Source: Paenibacillus sp. EZ-K15 (GTDB taxonomy: Bacteria > Bacillota > Bacilli > Paenibacillales > Paenibacillaceae). From it: a stretch of DNA of 64,000 nt. The notes beneath the pieces were generated by a model. The model saw only the letters and a program-made list of their open reading frames with translations. It had not been told where the DNA came from and did not search any database. Of the stretch, positions 16,318 through 24,494 are shown in pieces. How positions within the stretch are numbered: the first letter of the stretch is position 1; the number at the start of each line of letters is the position of its first letter. The position numbers were made by a program, and so were the translations under genes. The DNA is taken from the NCBI RefSeq assembly GCF_002573715.1, contig NZ_PDHM01000017.1, positions 669,499-733,498 of the forward strand. Reading direction: 5' to 3'.

Positions 16318-16854
16318 CTAGTGATCTTCCCGCTTCTCCCCCGCGACATCCCAACGATGGCGAAATTTCTCCAATCGCGGATGAAGCTGCGGCGGCTCTG
16401 ACAGGAGGATGAGCCTCAGCTTCACAATCCATTCCTCAAAAGAAGAAAAGGATGCAAACACATTGGCCATCTCAGGTGTCAGAATAAGAAAATGGGGACT
16501 TCCGTATTTCTCTACCAGATGACGAAGCGCAGTATCGATCGGCGTGTATTTTTTCCGTTTCGACTCGAAGGGTTCAATCACAACCGATGATCCTTCATGC
16601 TCCTCTATCCATTCCTGAAGCTGTTTCTCCCGCTTGTAATAAGGGCTTACAGGCTCCTTGAACATCCGCCTGGCCGTCTCTTCATGCAGCGGATACAGCA
16701 CCAATTTAACAAATGACCGTTCTTCTAAAATGGCAGAAGCCTGCTCCAAATCCTTCTGGATCTGCTCGAAGAGGTCGTAGAATATTAAGGTCCCTTTGGT
16801 TGTTGGCTTCGGGGGCTCGTAACCGTAAGGAACATACTCCAAATTGCGCGGCAT
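16318..16854 (-). CDS. Uncharacterised conserved-looking protein
   Basis: 178 residues, no signal peptide or membrane segment, rich in charged residues. I do not recognise the family. Features: a Pro-rich start (MPRNLEYVPYGYEPPKP), a likely alpha/beta middle (SFVKLVLYPLHEETARRMF, GSSVVIEPFESKRKKY) and a C-terminal helical stretch (FSSFEEWIVKLRLILLSEPP). The start at 16854 follows GAGAGGTGAAG. It lies 20 bp after the amidase stop and is probably co-transcribed with it. Confidence 0.6.
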   Translation of the reverse strand: MPRNLEYVPYGYEPPKPTTKGTLIFYDLFEQIQKDLEQASAILEERSFVKLVLYPLHEETARRMFKEPVSPYYKREKQLQEWIEEHEGSSVVIEPFESKRKKYTPIDTALRHLVEKYGSPHFLILTPEMANVFASFSSFEEWIVKLRLILLSEPPQLHPRLEKFRHRWDVAGEKREDH

Positions 16855-16874
16855 GATGGAACTTCACCTCTCTT

Positions 16875-18371
16875 TTACTCTGATGACTGGGATGAAAGCT
16901 TTGGTGGTACCCGATGCAGGGTAGCCTGCTCAAAGCCGTAAGCTAATTGGATCAGCACGGGCTCGCTATATGCCGTCCCGATGAACGTAATGCCCTGTGG
17001 TCCCTTCGTAATATAGCCTCCAGGTGCAATGACGCCATTCTCGGCATAACCGCCGGGAACGGTAACCGATGGATACCCTGCCCGGGCAGCCAAATCTGGT
17101 CCATATTCATTACCCAGAAACAGCAGGGCGTCCAGCTGATATGTCTGCAGAACATGGTCAATCCCTCTCGTTCCCGCCATTTCTTTATTCTTCTGCTTGC
17201 TCTCAAGATACTCTGCTTCGGTCAGCGTACCGCTCGTCTCCTCGGCCCAAATCAATGTCCCCTGTCCATATTTCAAGGCAGCATCGGCGTGTGCCTCATT
17301 ATAAGCGATAACTTCAGCCAACGAATGAACCGGCAGAGACGCATCTAGGTTCGCCAAATAATCATTGACATATTTCTTGAACTCATAGCGAAGGACATTG
17401 GCATCCCACTTGGTATCCTGGCAAGGCAGCTCCACCGGATCAATAATAGTGGCTCCTTGATCCCGCAGCAATTCAATAGCGGACTCTACAATATTTAGTC
17501 TATCCCGATCCAGGTGCTTATAGTAGTATCGGGGAATCCCGATTCGAGCTTTCTTCAAATAACTCGAATCCAGAAACTTCGTGTAGTCCTCCACCCTATT
17601 TTGAGGGTCTATCTTGGTCACTTCGTCCAAATCATCGGTTCCCGCGATCGCGCTAAGCAGAATTGCGGCATCTTCCACCGTTCTGGTCATCGGACCTGCC
17701 GTATCCTGCGTATGGGTGATGGGTATGATACCTGACCGGCTTACCAGTCCGATCGTCGGCTTAATGCCAACCAGACTGTTCTGGCTGGAAGGGCTGATAA
17801 TCGATCCGGATGTTTCCGTCCCGATGGCCGCTGCAGCCAAATTCGCCGCCACCGCAGCACCGGAGCCTGAGCTTGAACCTCCAATGAACATTTCGCCAGG
17901 GCCGTATGGATTTAACGTAAGTCCATGTCTTGACGAGTATCCGGCCCACATCGTCGATGACATGAAATTCGCCCACTCGGTCATATTGCTCTTACCCAAA
18001 ATAACAGCACCCGCCTTACGCAGCTTAGCTGCAACAAAAGAGTCTTTCGTGGCAAACGAATCCGCAAGGGCGATGGAGCCGGCCCTCGTATGCAGCCGAT
18101 CCCCGGTGTCGATATTGTCTTTGAGCAGGATGGGAATCCCGTGCAGCAATCCTCTTGCTCCCTGGTCTTTGCGCTCCCGATCCAGCTCCCCGGCAATTTG
18201 CAGCGCTTCATGGTTCACTTCAAGAATCGAACGGAGAATTCCATCATATAACTCGATCCGCTCCAGATACAATTGAACCAGCTGTACTGAAGTCATCCAA
18301 CCCTCTGCCATCGCCTGCTGCATATCCGAAATGGTTGCTTCCACAATCCATGTTTTTTTATCCATGATCAT
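16875..18371 (-). CDS. Amidase (amidase signature family)
   Basis: 498 residues. Hydrolyses an amide; the family also includes GatA. The Ser-Ser-Lys triad is visible: Lys in IPILLKDNIDTGD, the cis-Ser in TETSGSIISPSSQNS and the nucleophile region GGSSSGSGAAVAANLA. There is no GatB or GatC partner nearby, and the C-terminal part (GYPSVTVPGGYAENGVIAPG) resembles stand-alone amidases of Bacilli, so a catabolic or detoxifying role is more likely than tRNA amidation. The start at 18371 follows GGGGG with 7-nt spacing. Confidence 0.88.
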   Translation of the reverse strand: MIMDKKTWIVEATISDMQQAMAEGWMTSVQLVQLYLERIELYDGILRSILEVNHEALQIAGELDRERKDQGARGLLHGIPILLKDNIDTGDRLHTRAGSIALADSFATKDSFVAAKLRKAGAVILGKSNMTEWANFMSSTMWAGYSSRHGLTLNPYGPGEMFIGGSSSGSGAAVAANLAAAAIGTETSGSIISPSSQNSLVGIKPTIGLVSRSGIIPITHTQDTAGPMTRTVEDAAILLSAIAGTDDLDEVTKIDPQNRVEDYTKFLDSSYLKKARIGIPRYYYKHLDRDRLNIVESAIELLRDQGATIIDPVELPCQDTKWDANVLRYEFKKYVNDYLANLDASLPVHSLAEVIAYNEAHADAALKYGQGTLIWAEETSGTLTEAEYLESKQKNKEMAGTRGIDHVLQTYQLDALLFLGNEYGPDLAARAGYPSVTVPGGYAENGVIAPGGYITKGPQGITFIGTAYSEPVLIQLAYGFEQATLHRVPPKLSSQSSE

Positions 18372-18580
18372 ATATAGTCCCCCTGACTTATCTTACTGAC
18401 CTTACGGTAGGTGATGGGAATTAATGTTTCATATTTTATCCTCCAGTCTGTTATATCCTTATTTAATTCGGAATTCAGGAACAAAATTCCTCTTATTATG
18501 CATAATCCAAGCGGTACCTGTATGTTCCGTCTCCCCTGTTCTCTGCTTGTTATCTCTTCATCTCGAACGAAACACAAAAC

Positions 18581-18607
18581 GCGGACCAAGAATAGTTCTT
18601 GATCCGC
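18581..18607 (-). terminator. Terminator at the end of the peptide-exporter operon
   Basis: GCGGACCAAGAA/TTCTTGATCCGC stem with one mismatch; on the minus strand followed by GTTTTGTGTTT. It lies 40 bp beyond the ABC transporter stop codon. Confidence 0.75.
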
Positions 18608-18646
18608 TCCTGTCCCAATTCGAAATCTTCAACTTAATGTACGATT

Positions 18647-20434
18647 CTACCGATACCATTGAGCCTGCTTGTTGAACATCTCGGCATAGTGGGCACCCTG
18701 CTCAATTAACTCCTCATGTCTTCCCTCTTCGACGATTCTCCCATCCTTGAGAACGAGAATGCGGTCCGCATGTCTGCAGCTTCCCAATCGGTGGGATATA
18801 AATATGGCAGTTTTGCCATCGGTCATGGACATCAGATTCTCGAAAATGGCGGATTCCGTCAACGGGTCTACTGCTGCTGTCGGCTCGTCCAGATAAATCA
18901 CTTCGAAATCCCGATAGAACGCCCGGGCGATCGCCACCTTCTGCCATTGGCCCTGAGACAGTTCACGCCCTCCCGAGAAACGCGTTCCAAGCTGGGTTGA
19001 GACACCATCTCGCAGCGAATCCACAAGTGAGGTCATCGATGCCTTTTCCATGGCATCATTCAATTGGTGATGCGCTTGACGATCATCCGGATCAATCTCC
19101 CGCAGCGCTATGTTGGCCTCAAGTGTCAATTCATATCGGTAAAAATCTTGAAAGACCGCCGTTACTCTACTGCGAAAGCTCGCAGGATCATAATCCTGTA
19201 TCGGGATGCCGTCATAACGCACGACACCATGCGTCGGTTCATACAGTCCCAGCATAACTTTAACGAGGGTGCTCTTCCCCGCACCGTTCTCGCCGACAAT
19301 CGCGACCTTCTCTCCGGGCTTGATGCGAATCGTCAAATCTTCAAGAACAGGTTGTTCCTGATTCGGATATCGAAACGTTACGCCTTCCACATCGATTCCT
19401 TTCCGTAAAGGCGTGCCCATCGGCAGGGCTTGATCCGTTTGCGGAACCGGCGTATCCAGAAATTCAAACAGTTCGTGGATGAACAAGCCGTCATGATAGA
19501 TTTGCCCGATGTTCTGGCTGATGTTTTGTATGGAATAACGGGTGTCCTGTACCGCTTGATAGAGCGCGACATAGCTGCCGATGGTTAGTTTGACACGGGA
19601 ACCGATCCATATGAATACAGCTAAAATGCTAAAAGAAAAAATCGTGACCGCCGATTCCACGATCAGGCGATTCTTCATATTTTTCCGTTCGACGCCTAGC
19701 ATTTCATACGTATTCTTGAAATAGATACCCCGCCATTTGTTCAATAAGTAGTCTTTAGCATGAAACAGCCGGATTTCCTTGGCCGCTTCCTTCGTCTGCA
19801 GCAGCTGGTTCATATACGCCGCCATCCTGGATGAAGCGGTCTGCTGATGGATCACCACGAATCGGGAAGTGCCCTCTTTCTTCTGGATGATCAGCAGTGG
19901 TATGATCAGAAGCAGCATGACTATAGGCAATATGTAATGAAAGCTAAACAATAGAATGAGCAAACCGACCAGCGTAATGACGCTCTGTGCAATCGAGAAC
20001 ATGTAGAACACCATGTTAATACCGCATATATTCAGATTGCGCAGAGCCCGCTGCAGCTTGTCATAGCTTTCTGGAGATTCAAAGAATACGAACGGAAGCT
20101 TGCTTAATTTCTCAGATACCTGAAGGTTAAACCAGAAGGAAACATAAGCATTCATCTTTCGCTCGGTATACTTTTGAAGGGAGGCCAGCACAATGCCAAT
20201 CAGCATAGCCATCAGCTGAAGAACCAGCCAATATAATGCGTTGATTGGAGCTTCGCCCCGAGTAAGAACACCGGTAATGGCGTTTATGACTTGAGCCGTA
20301 ACGTAAATCTGTGCTACGGGCAGAAAAGCTTGGAGTAGATATATCATCGTAGATCTAGTAAACATGCGTGGTGAGACACGGTACACCTGCTTCATAACCT
20401 CAAACATCAGGTTTGCATATTTCATGTTGTGCAA
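18647..20434 (-). CDS. ABC exporter, fused permease-ATPase, of the cysteine-rich peptide cluster
   Basis: 595 residues: six predicted membrane helices (about 20-330), then an ATPase with Walker A GENGAGKST, signature LSQGQWQK and Walker B VIYLDEPTAAVDP. There is no N-terminal C39 peptidase domain, so it would export a peptide without double-Gly leader cleavage. The start is TTG at 20434: GGAGG lies 7 nt before it, whereas the next ATG would be 16 nt away. Last gene of the four-gene unit with the 41-residue peptide, MauE-like and thioredoxin-like genes; export of the peptide is the inferred job. Confidence 0.85.
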   Translation of the reverse strand: MHNMKYANLMFEVMKQVYRVSPRMFTRSTMIYLLQAFLPVAQIYVTAQVINAITGVLTRGEAPINALYWLVLQLMAMLIGIVLASLQKYTERKMNAYVSFWFNLQVSEKLSKLPFVFFESPESYDKLQRALRNLNICGINMVFYMFSIAQSVITLVGLLILLFSFHYILPIVMLLLIIPLLIIQKKEGTSRFVVIHQQTASSRMAAYMNQLLQTKEAAKEIRLFHAKDYLLNKWRGIYFKNTYEMLGVERKNMKNRLIVESAVTIFSFSILAVFIWIGSRVKLTIGSYVALYQAVQDTRYSIQNISQNIGQIYHDGLFIHELFEFLDTPVPQTDQALPMGTPLRKGIDVEGVTFRYPNQEQPVLEDLTIRIKPGEKVAIVGENGAGKSTLVKVMLGLYEPTHGVVRYDGIPIQDYDPASFRSRVTAVFQDFYRYELTLEANIALREIDPDDRQAHHQLNDAMEKASMTSLVDSLRDGVSTQLGTRFSGGRELSQGQWQKVAIARAFYRDFEVIYLDEPTAAVDPLTESAIFENLMSMTDGKTAIFISHRLGSCRHADRILVLKDGRIVEEGRHEELIEQGAHYAEMFNKQAQWYR

Positions 20435-20453
20435 CCTTGAGCCTCCTTCGTCA

Positions 20454-21044
20454 TTAAGCCGATTTGTTAAGGGCTGAAGGTTTTGCCTGCGGCAGCTGCT
20501 TGATCATTTGTTCAAAATGATGCAAGTAATTGGTTACGCTTTTGTTGATCACGATCTGCTCCTCAGATAAATAGAACGCCAACGGAAACCGGTTCACCTT
20601 AAACGAATCGATCAAGGCCCGATCAGCCCACACCACCTGCAAATCCGTTAATCCGTTGACACTGGCCATTTCAGCGGCCTCCTCGGCATCCTGGGCGTAC
20701 AGAAACAACGTAATCGGAAGTTCCGGATGCGATGTCATGAACGTTTTGATGGCCCCGTATGTTTCCTTGCATGCATTGCAATGATTCATCGTGAACAAGA
20801 GGATTTTGGACTTATCGTCATACAGATTAAGGGGGTCCCCGCTCATGCTCTCATAGGTTGTTCGGGGAATCTGCATGCCGAGCTCTAGTCCCTCCTTCGG
20901 AACGGTCGGTTCCTCATCACCGCTTACGGCTGTCTGCGGCCTCAACTTCAACTCTCGAACATGCCGGTACAGCTTCATGACGAAGAAGGCCAAACTGAAT
21001 ATCAAGCCATATTGAATCACGAGTACAGTTGTAATCAAATCCAT
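20454..21044 (-). CDS. Membrane-anchored thioredoxin-like protein (MauD/TlpA-like)
   Basis: 196 residues: one N-terminal membrane helix (about 5-24), a linker, and a thioredoxin-like domain whose active site is C89-N-A-C92 in FTMNHCNACKETYG, followed by PITLFLYAQDAEE and the cis-Pro region VNRFPLAFYL. It lies 5 bp after the MauE-like gene. MauD/MauE-type pairs drive disulfide formation or isomerisation of exported proteins; here the neighbouring six-cysteine peptide is the obvious substrate (inference). Confidence 0.8.
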   Translation of the reverse strand: MDLITTVLVIQYGLIFSLAFFVMKLYRHVRELKLRPQTAVSGDEEPTVPKEGLELGMQIPRTTYESMSGDPLNLYDDKSKILLFTMNHCNACKETYGAIKTFMTSHPELPITLFLYAQDAEEAAEMASVNGLTDLQVVWADRALIDSFKVNRFPLAFYLSEEQIVINKSVTNYLHHFEQMIKQLPQAKPSALNKSA

Positions 21045-21049
21045 AGATT

Positions 21050-21577
21050 TTATTCTCCCCTCGCCTGTATGGAATCAAGAGTATAAACATTCAGTGCGAC
21101 TAACGAAATTGCGACAATGCCGACGGAGGACAGCACGGTGAGAACCGCCTCTTGGACCGGCATACTGAGTGTATTCACGGGTTCTGTAAAAAGCCAAATT
21201 AGCGCATTTAATAAACCTAAGCATGCAACTTTAACAACCGTATTCCTGCCGAGGGTCTCATTAGACCATGAGCCGAAGCAGCTGCATGTTATCTCCTGTT
21301 TCTGCACGACCCTGGCTTGGTAAACAGCGTAGCCGAACCCTGCCAGCAAAATAAAAATCGCGATTTGCGCAAGCATTCTGCTCCAGGAAAACAATAAACC
21401 TGCCCCAGCTGCAATCTCAGCGGTGCAAATGAGAACAGGTACAATCGGTAAGCGACCTGCAGGCAGCTGCAGTCGTTCGATTGTCGTCCTGAAATCCGCT
21501 AACGACAACAGTTTCGACACTCCCGAAAACACAAAAATCAAGCTCAGATACAATAGGCACAGCGCACTCATGGACAC
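21050..21577 (-). CDS. MauE/DoxX-like membrane protein, probable disulfide-relay partner
   Basis: 175 residues with four hydrophobic segments and the MauE-type Cys motif EITCSCFGSWSNETLG (C98, C100), which in this family is the redox-active pair that passes electrons from thioredoxin-like partners to the membrane. The start is GTG at 21577 (GGAG 8 nt upstream); the ATG six bases later has poorer spacing. It is separated from the peptide gene by a strong hairpin (21776-21804), so it is probably expressed at a lower level than the peptide by read-through. Confidence 0.8.
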   Translation of the reverse strand: MSMSALCLLYLSLIFVFSGVSKLLSLADFRTTIERLQLPAGRLPIVPVLICTAEIAAGAGLLFSWSRMLAQIAIFILLAGFGYAVYQARVVQKQEITCSCFGSWSNETLGRNTVVKVACLGLLNALIWLFTEPVNTLSMPVQEAVLTVLSSVGIVAISLVALNVYTLDSIQARGE

Positions 21578-21775
21578 CGTTCATTCTCCTTCCCGACAAC
21601 CAGGGAGACCAAGCCCCCATCCGATGACATTGATATCTTGCTAACACTGTTCCTTGCTGTTCTTCTTCGCTGTTCACTGTCTCTCTTTCATATTGCAATT
21701 GCAATGGACCCGTCATCATAATTGATACCTCACTCTTCAACGGTGATAAGAAACCAGAGAACCGGCGCGAAATAT

Positions 21776-21804
21776 AAACAGCGGAACAAAGAGTTCCGCT
21801 GTTT
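21776..21804 (-). terminator. Internal terminator between the cysteine-rich peptide gene and its processing genes
   Basis: Perfect 12-bp stem AAACAGCGGAAC/GTTCCGCTGTTT with a 5-nt loop, followed on the minus strand by ATATTTCG. Partial terminators directly after the precursor gene are common in bacteriocin and other peptide operons, where they raise precursor level over processing enzymes. Confidence 0.75.
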
Positions 21805-21826
21805 ATGCATGCGCTTTCATAAAATA

Positions 21827-21952
21827 TTAGCAACCGCAAGTATATCTCTCTTCGGAACCATTGCCGCAGTCCCATACCTCAAGACGAACGCCGAATTTAT
21901 CACGTCCGCATTGCTCCGTTGTGTTACAGGAAGTATGACGAAGAATACACAT
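21827..21952 (-). CDS. 41-residue cysteine-rich peptide, putative exported peptide or bacteriocin precursor
   Basis: Begins MCILRHTSCNTTEQC and ends ERYTCGC; cysteines at 2, 9, 15, 29, 39 and 41, six in 41 residues. The ribosome site AAAGGAGGT with 9-nt spacing is among the best in the window. There is no signal peptide or double-Gly leader. The gene is first in an operon with MauE-like, thioredoxin-like and ABC exporter genes, and a terminator follows its stop codon, the layout of a peptide natural-product operon. Net charge is near neutral. I do not recognise the family. A role as a disulfide-bonded secreted peptide (bacteriocin, signal or toxin) is inference from context. Confidence 0.7.
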   Translation of the reverse strand: MCILRHTSCNTTEQCGRDKFGVRLEVWDCGNGSEERYTCGC

Positions 21953-22140
21953 AAATGTTCACCTCCTTTCAAGTCATGAAATTCATCCATATATATGAAA
22001 GGTGCTGCCGTGCTGAAGGATCGAGGTGTATTAAACACTGGATGTAGGAGCTTTCATTTCATAAGCCGAAAACATTGTAAGCGGGTTCAATTCAGAAGTA
22101 GCGTAAGAGGAGCTTGTCCTAACTAACTAGCTTTCAAGAT

Positions 22141-22165
22141 ATTACAAATATACTATATTTGTAAT
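22141..22165. promoter_or_regulatory. Perfect 25-bp palindrome, probable operator
   Basis: ATTACAAATATA, one central base, TATATTTGTAAT: 12-bp arms without mismatch. It overlaps the candidate promoter of the peptide operon, so a dimeric repressor binding here would block it. The half-site does not match a regulator I know with confidence. Confidence 0.5.
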
Positions 22166-22174
22166 TTATTGCAA
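22147..22174 (-). promoter_or_regulatory. Candidate promoter of the cysteine-rich peptide operon
   Basis: On the minus strand: TTGCAA, 16-bp spacer, TATATT. The -10 and spacer lie inside the palindrome at 22141-22165. This would give a 5' leader of nearly 190 nt before the peptide gene. Confidence 0.4.
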
Positions 22175-22211
22175 GGATAATATCTTACAGTAAAATAATA
22201 GGATATTATCC
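22175..22211. promoter_or_regulatory. Second inverted repeat beside the palindrome
   Basis: GGATAATATC at 22175-22184 and its exact complement GATATTATCC at 22202-22211, separated by 17 bp. Adjacent to and upstream of the candidate -35 box; possibly a second regulator site. Confidence 0.4.
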
Positions 22212-22233
22212 CTTATTTAAGAAATTACATAAT

Positions 22234-22270
22234 AAGGGTTGCCCTTCTCATGTTGATTAGGGCAACCCTT
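22234..22270. terminator. Terminator after the DUF4183 gene
   Basis: AAGGGTTGCCCT/AGGGCAACCCTT stem with a 13-nt loop. It lies just beyond the stop codon at 22282; T-runs are weak on the minus strand (TTATG) and better on the plus strand (TTTT). Confidence 0.65.
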
Positions 22271-22281
22271 TTGCTTGGCTG

Positions 22282-22695
22282 TTAACTAATGATCGTAATG
22301 ACCGGCGCCGATATCGTCGGCTGTGTCGTGATAGTGGATGCTGTATTCGTGAAGCTGGCAATTTCCAATAAAACCGGTATCCCGACTGGAACATCCGTCG
22401 TATCAAGCACCAAGCTGGCGGTTGTTAATGTCGATAAAGCAAGTTGTTGAAGCATGCCGTTAATATACACATTAAAATATTCTGTCCCTGTCAACGCTGG
22501 GAATGCTGTCACGGCTGCTTCGGCATCATCGACAAAGCTCGTTGCCGGCATGGTAATCGAGTCTGCTCCGATCATAGCTTCCGTGATCAGCGCAAAATAA
22601 CGGGTTACAGTTGGCGTTACCGTTGTGGTGATCGTTCCGCCTGTTGAAACGGGAACCGATGAGACAGCGGTAATAACAGGTTTGATAACTGGCAT
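22282..22695 (-). CDS. DUF4183 domain protein, probable spore/surface protein
   Basis: 137 residues, rich in Thr, Val, Ile and Ala. The core VTRYFALITEAMIGAD to YINGMLQQ to VPVGIPVLLEIASF matches the DUF4183 family found at the C-terminus of collagen-like surface proteins of Bacillus and Paenibacillus. The start at 22695 (MPVIKPVITAV) is preferred because GAGGAG lies 7 nt upstream. Divergent from the collagen-like gene at 22916, which has the same domain, so the two probably make one structure at the spore or cell surface (inference). Confidence 0.75.
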   Translation of the reverse strand: MPVIKPVITAVSSVPVSTGGTITTTVTPTVTRYFALITEAMIGADSITMPATSFVDDAEAAVTAFPALTGTEYFNVYINGMLQQLALSTLTTASLVLDTTDVPVGIPVLLEIASFTNTASTITTQPTISAPVITIIS

Positions 22696-22915
22696 ATAAT
22701 CACTCCTCTCTGTTGTGGGATAATAAAAATATGGCTGTGCCATAGTATCATTAAATGATAGTTTTAGAGATTTGACTCTGGCATTCTCCCTATTATTTTC
22801 AAAATAATTTAGTAATCACCAATGATCTGGTCGAATTATCCCTGAAGGAAGGATAAATGTCCACTCCACTCTCCCTCAAATGACATAAGCTAATTACATA
22901 CATTCATCCGGGGCG

Positions 22916-23923
22916 GTGAAAAGACTGAAAACTCCCTTGATCAAACGAAAACGGTGTCCTAAGCTAAAGCCTGCCAGACATCCGAAGCGCAGAAGTTTCA
23001 AGAAGAGCAAGTGTAAACATATCGTGTCACCAGGTAACAGAAAATGGAAACGTCACTCCAGATCCACTCATCTGTCTGTCCAGCAAAAACCTCAAGCGGC
23101 AAACGGTCCTGCAGGTTTCCCTGGAACACCTGGACTACCAGGTACCCAAGGTCCTCAGGGCTCTCCAGGTCTTCCGGGTAATGACGGGCTATCTGGTATT
23201 CCTGGGCCAGTTGGGCCACAAGGTCCCCAGGGCTCTCCAGGTCCTCCAGGGAATGACGGGCTATCTGGTATTCCTGGGCCAGTCGGGCCACAAGGTCCTC
23301 AGGGCTCTCCAGGTCCTCCAGGGAATGACGGGCCATCTGGTATTCCTGGGCCAGTCGGGCCACAAGGTCCCCAGGGCTCTCCAGGTCTTCCAGGTAATGA
23401 TGGGCTATCTGGTATTCCTGGGCCAGTCGGGCCACAAGGTCCTCAGGGCTCTCCAGGCCCTCCGGGTAATGACGGGCTATCTGGTATTCCTGGGCCAGTC
23501 GGGCCACAAGGTCCTCAGGGCTCTCCAGGCATTCAAGGTATTCCCGGAGTGCCTGGGATACCAGGACCTGAAGGCCCGCAAGGGCCTCAAGGAGTACCCG
23601 GCAGCGTGATTATCCCGGAGATCAGTGTACTCCCGACCATGATCCGATATTTTTACGTATTGATATCGGAGGTTAGCTTGGATACTCCTCTTGTCATATC
23701 TGCCGATCAATTTACGGATGACGATGGAAATCATACTTTTCTAAATATTGAAGTCGGTCCAAACAGCTCCTCAACTCTTTATATCAACGGCATGATACAG
23801 GAAGGCCGAATATACACCCTCACTCCGGAGACACTAACACTGTATTCTCCAGGTGATGTTCTTCTGGCCGGAACACCTATCCAACTAGAAGTGCTGTATC
23901 TCACCGTTCAGGTGGTAGCTTAA
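22916..23923 (+). CDS. Collagen-like repeat protein with C-terminal DUF4183 domain
   Basis: 335 residues. A very basic N-terminus (about 1-55, many Lys and Arg), a Gly-X-Y collagen-like region (about 63-225) and a C-terminal DUF4183 domain with LPTMIRYFYVLISEV and STLYINGMIQEGR. No conventional signal peptide, as in spore-surface collagen-like proteins. The collagen region contains five near-identical 24-residue units of the type GPQGPQGSPGLPGNDG followed by LSGIPGPV. The GTG start at 22916 has only a weak GGGGCG site, so the true start could be slightly different. Confidence 0.75.
   Translation: MKRLKTPLIKRKRCPKLKPARHPKRRSFKKSKCKHIVSPGNRKWKRHSRSTHLSVQQKPQAANGPAGFPGTPGLPGTQGPQGSPGLPGNDGLSGIPGPVGPQGPQGSPGPPGNDGLSGIPGPVGPQGPQGSPGPPGNDGPSGIPGPVGPQGPQGSPGLPGNDGLSGIPGPVGPQGPQGSPGPPGNDGLSGIPGPVGPQGPQGSPGIQGIPGVPGIPGPEGPQGPQGVPGSVIIPEISVLPTMIRYFYVLISEVSLDTPLVISADQFTDDDGNHTFLNIEVGPNSSSTLYINGMIQEGRIYTLTPETLTLYSPGDVLLAGTPIQLEVLYLTVQVVA
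23160..23535 (+). repeat. 72-bp tandem repeat inside the collagen-like gene
   Basis: Five near-identical copies of a 72-bp unit (24 codons) in frame, differing at a few third positions and at Leu/Pro codons. Such arrays expand and contract by slippage, so copy number is expected to vary between strains. Confidence 0.85.
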
Positions 23924-23938
23924 CAGCTACACACAAAT

Positions 23939-23966
23939 GACCCCGCTGCAACCGAGCAGCGGGGTT
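23939..23966 (+). terminator. Terminator after the collagen-like gene
   Basis: ACCCCGCTGC/GCAGCGGGGT stem (20-bp pairing region with AACCGA loop) followed by TATTT. Confidence 0.8.
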
Positions 23967-23985
23967 ATTTACGTTTGTTTTATAT

Positions 23986-24411
23986 TTAGATGACGCCTTT
24001 TTTGAGGATCACATTTGCATACAGAGCCTTTTCACCTGTCGACACGATGGCATAAGCATTCTTCGCCCGTTCATAGAACGAGAATCGCTCTACCTCATCA
24101 AATTCTATGGGAACGCTGTGAAACTGCTGAACGATCTCACGGTATTCATTCCAAATCGGAGTTTCCACGGTATCACCCGGCGTCACGGCCATCAGCGCTA
24201 CCGGGGACTCAACATACGTATCCAGCGGAAATAACGGCAATATCGCGTTTAATAACGCAGGAATCCCGTGTCCGTCTGCCCGGACCAACCGCTGGGCATG
24301 ACTGGCTGCCGGAAAATTGGCATCACCGAGCACAATTTCATCCGCGTGACCCATCTCCATCAGAATCTTCAGCAGCTCAGGCGAGAGCAAATGAGATATG
24401 CCTTTTAGCAT
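23986..24411 (-). CDS. fucU: L-fucose mutarotase (RbsD/FucU family)
   Basis: Interconverts alpha and beta anomers of fucose so the isomerase receives its substrate. 141 residues starting MLKGISHLLSPELLKILMEM, with GHADEIVLGDANFPA containing the family's catalytic His and Asp. Last gene of the fucose operon, 83 bp after the kinase. AAGGATG precedes the start. Confidence 0.9.
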   Translation of the reverse strand: MLKGISHLLSPELLKILMEMGHADEIVLGDANFPAASHAQRLVRADGHGIPALLNAILPLFPLDTYVESPVALMAVTPGDTVETPIWNEYREIVQQFHSVPIEFDEVERFSFYERAKNAYAIVSTGEKALYANVILKKGVI

Positions 24412-24461
24412 GGTATAACATCCTTCTCTATCAGATTTAAATGTAAGGCTTGGATTACATT

Positions 24462-24480
24462 AGGAGACCGTCAGTCTCCA
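24462..24480 (-). other. Small intercistronic hairpin between kinase and fucU
   Basis: GGAGAC/GTCTCC stem with a 5-nt loop in the 83-bp gap. Too weak to be called a terminator; it may affect mRNA processing. Confidence 0.35.
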
Positions 24481-24494
24481 AAGATCCCTGAACC

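Noticed and set aside
16875..18371. Reading the amidase as GatA of tRNA amidotransferase
   Set aside because: No gatB or gatC neighbours, and the C-terminal part resembles stand-alone amidases.
21417..21719. A 101-codon minus-strand frame (MMTGPLQLQYERE...) between the cysteine-rich peptide gene and the MauE-like gene
   Set aside because: It overlaps most of its length with the MauE-like gene in another frame, has only a weak GAGG site and no family features. The MauE reading is much better supported.
22998..23507. A 169-codon minus-strand frame with repeated LARLAQEYQIA units, and a plus-strand frame at 23181-23609
   Set aside because: Both are shadows of the collagen-like 72-bp repeats in other frames; the repetition comes from the collagen gene.
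23160..23535. Regular direct repeats that could suggest a CRISPR array
   Set aside because: The units are 72 bp, contiguous, in frame and encode Gly-X-Y; there are no unique spacers or cas genes.
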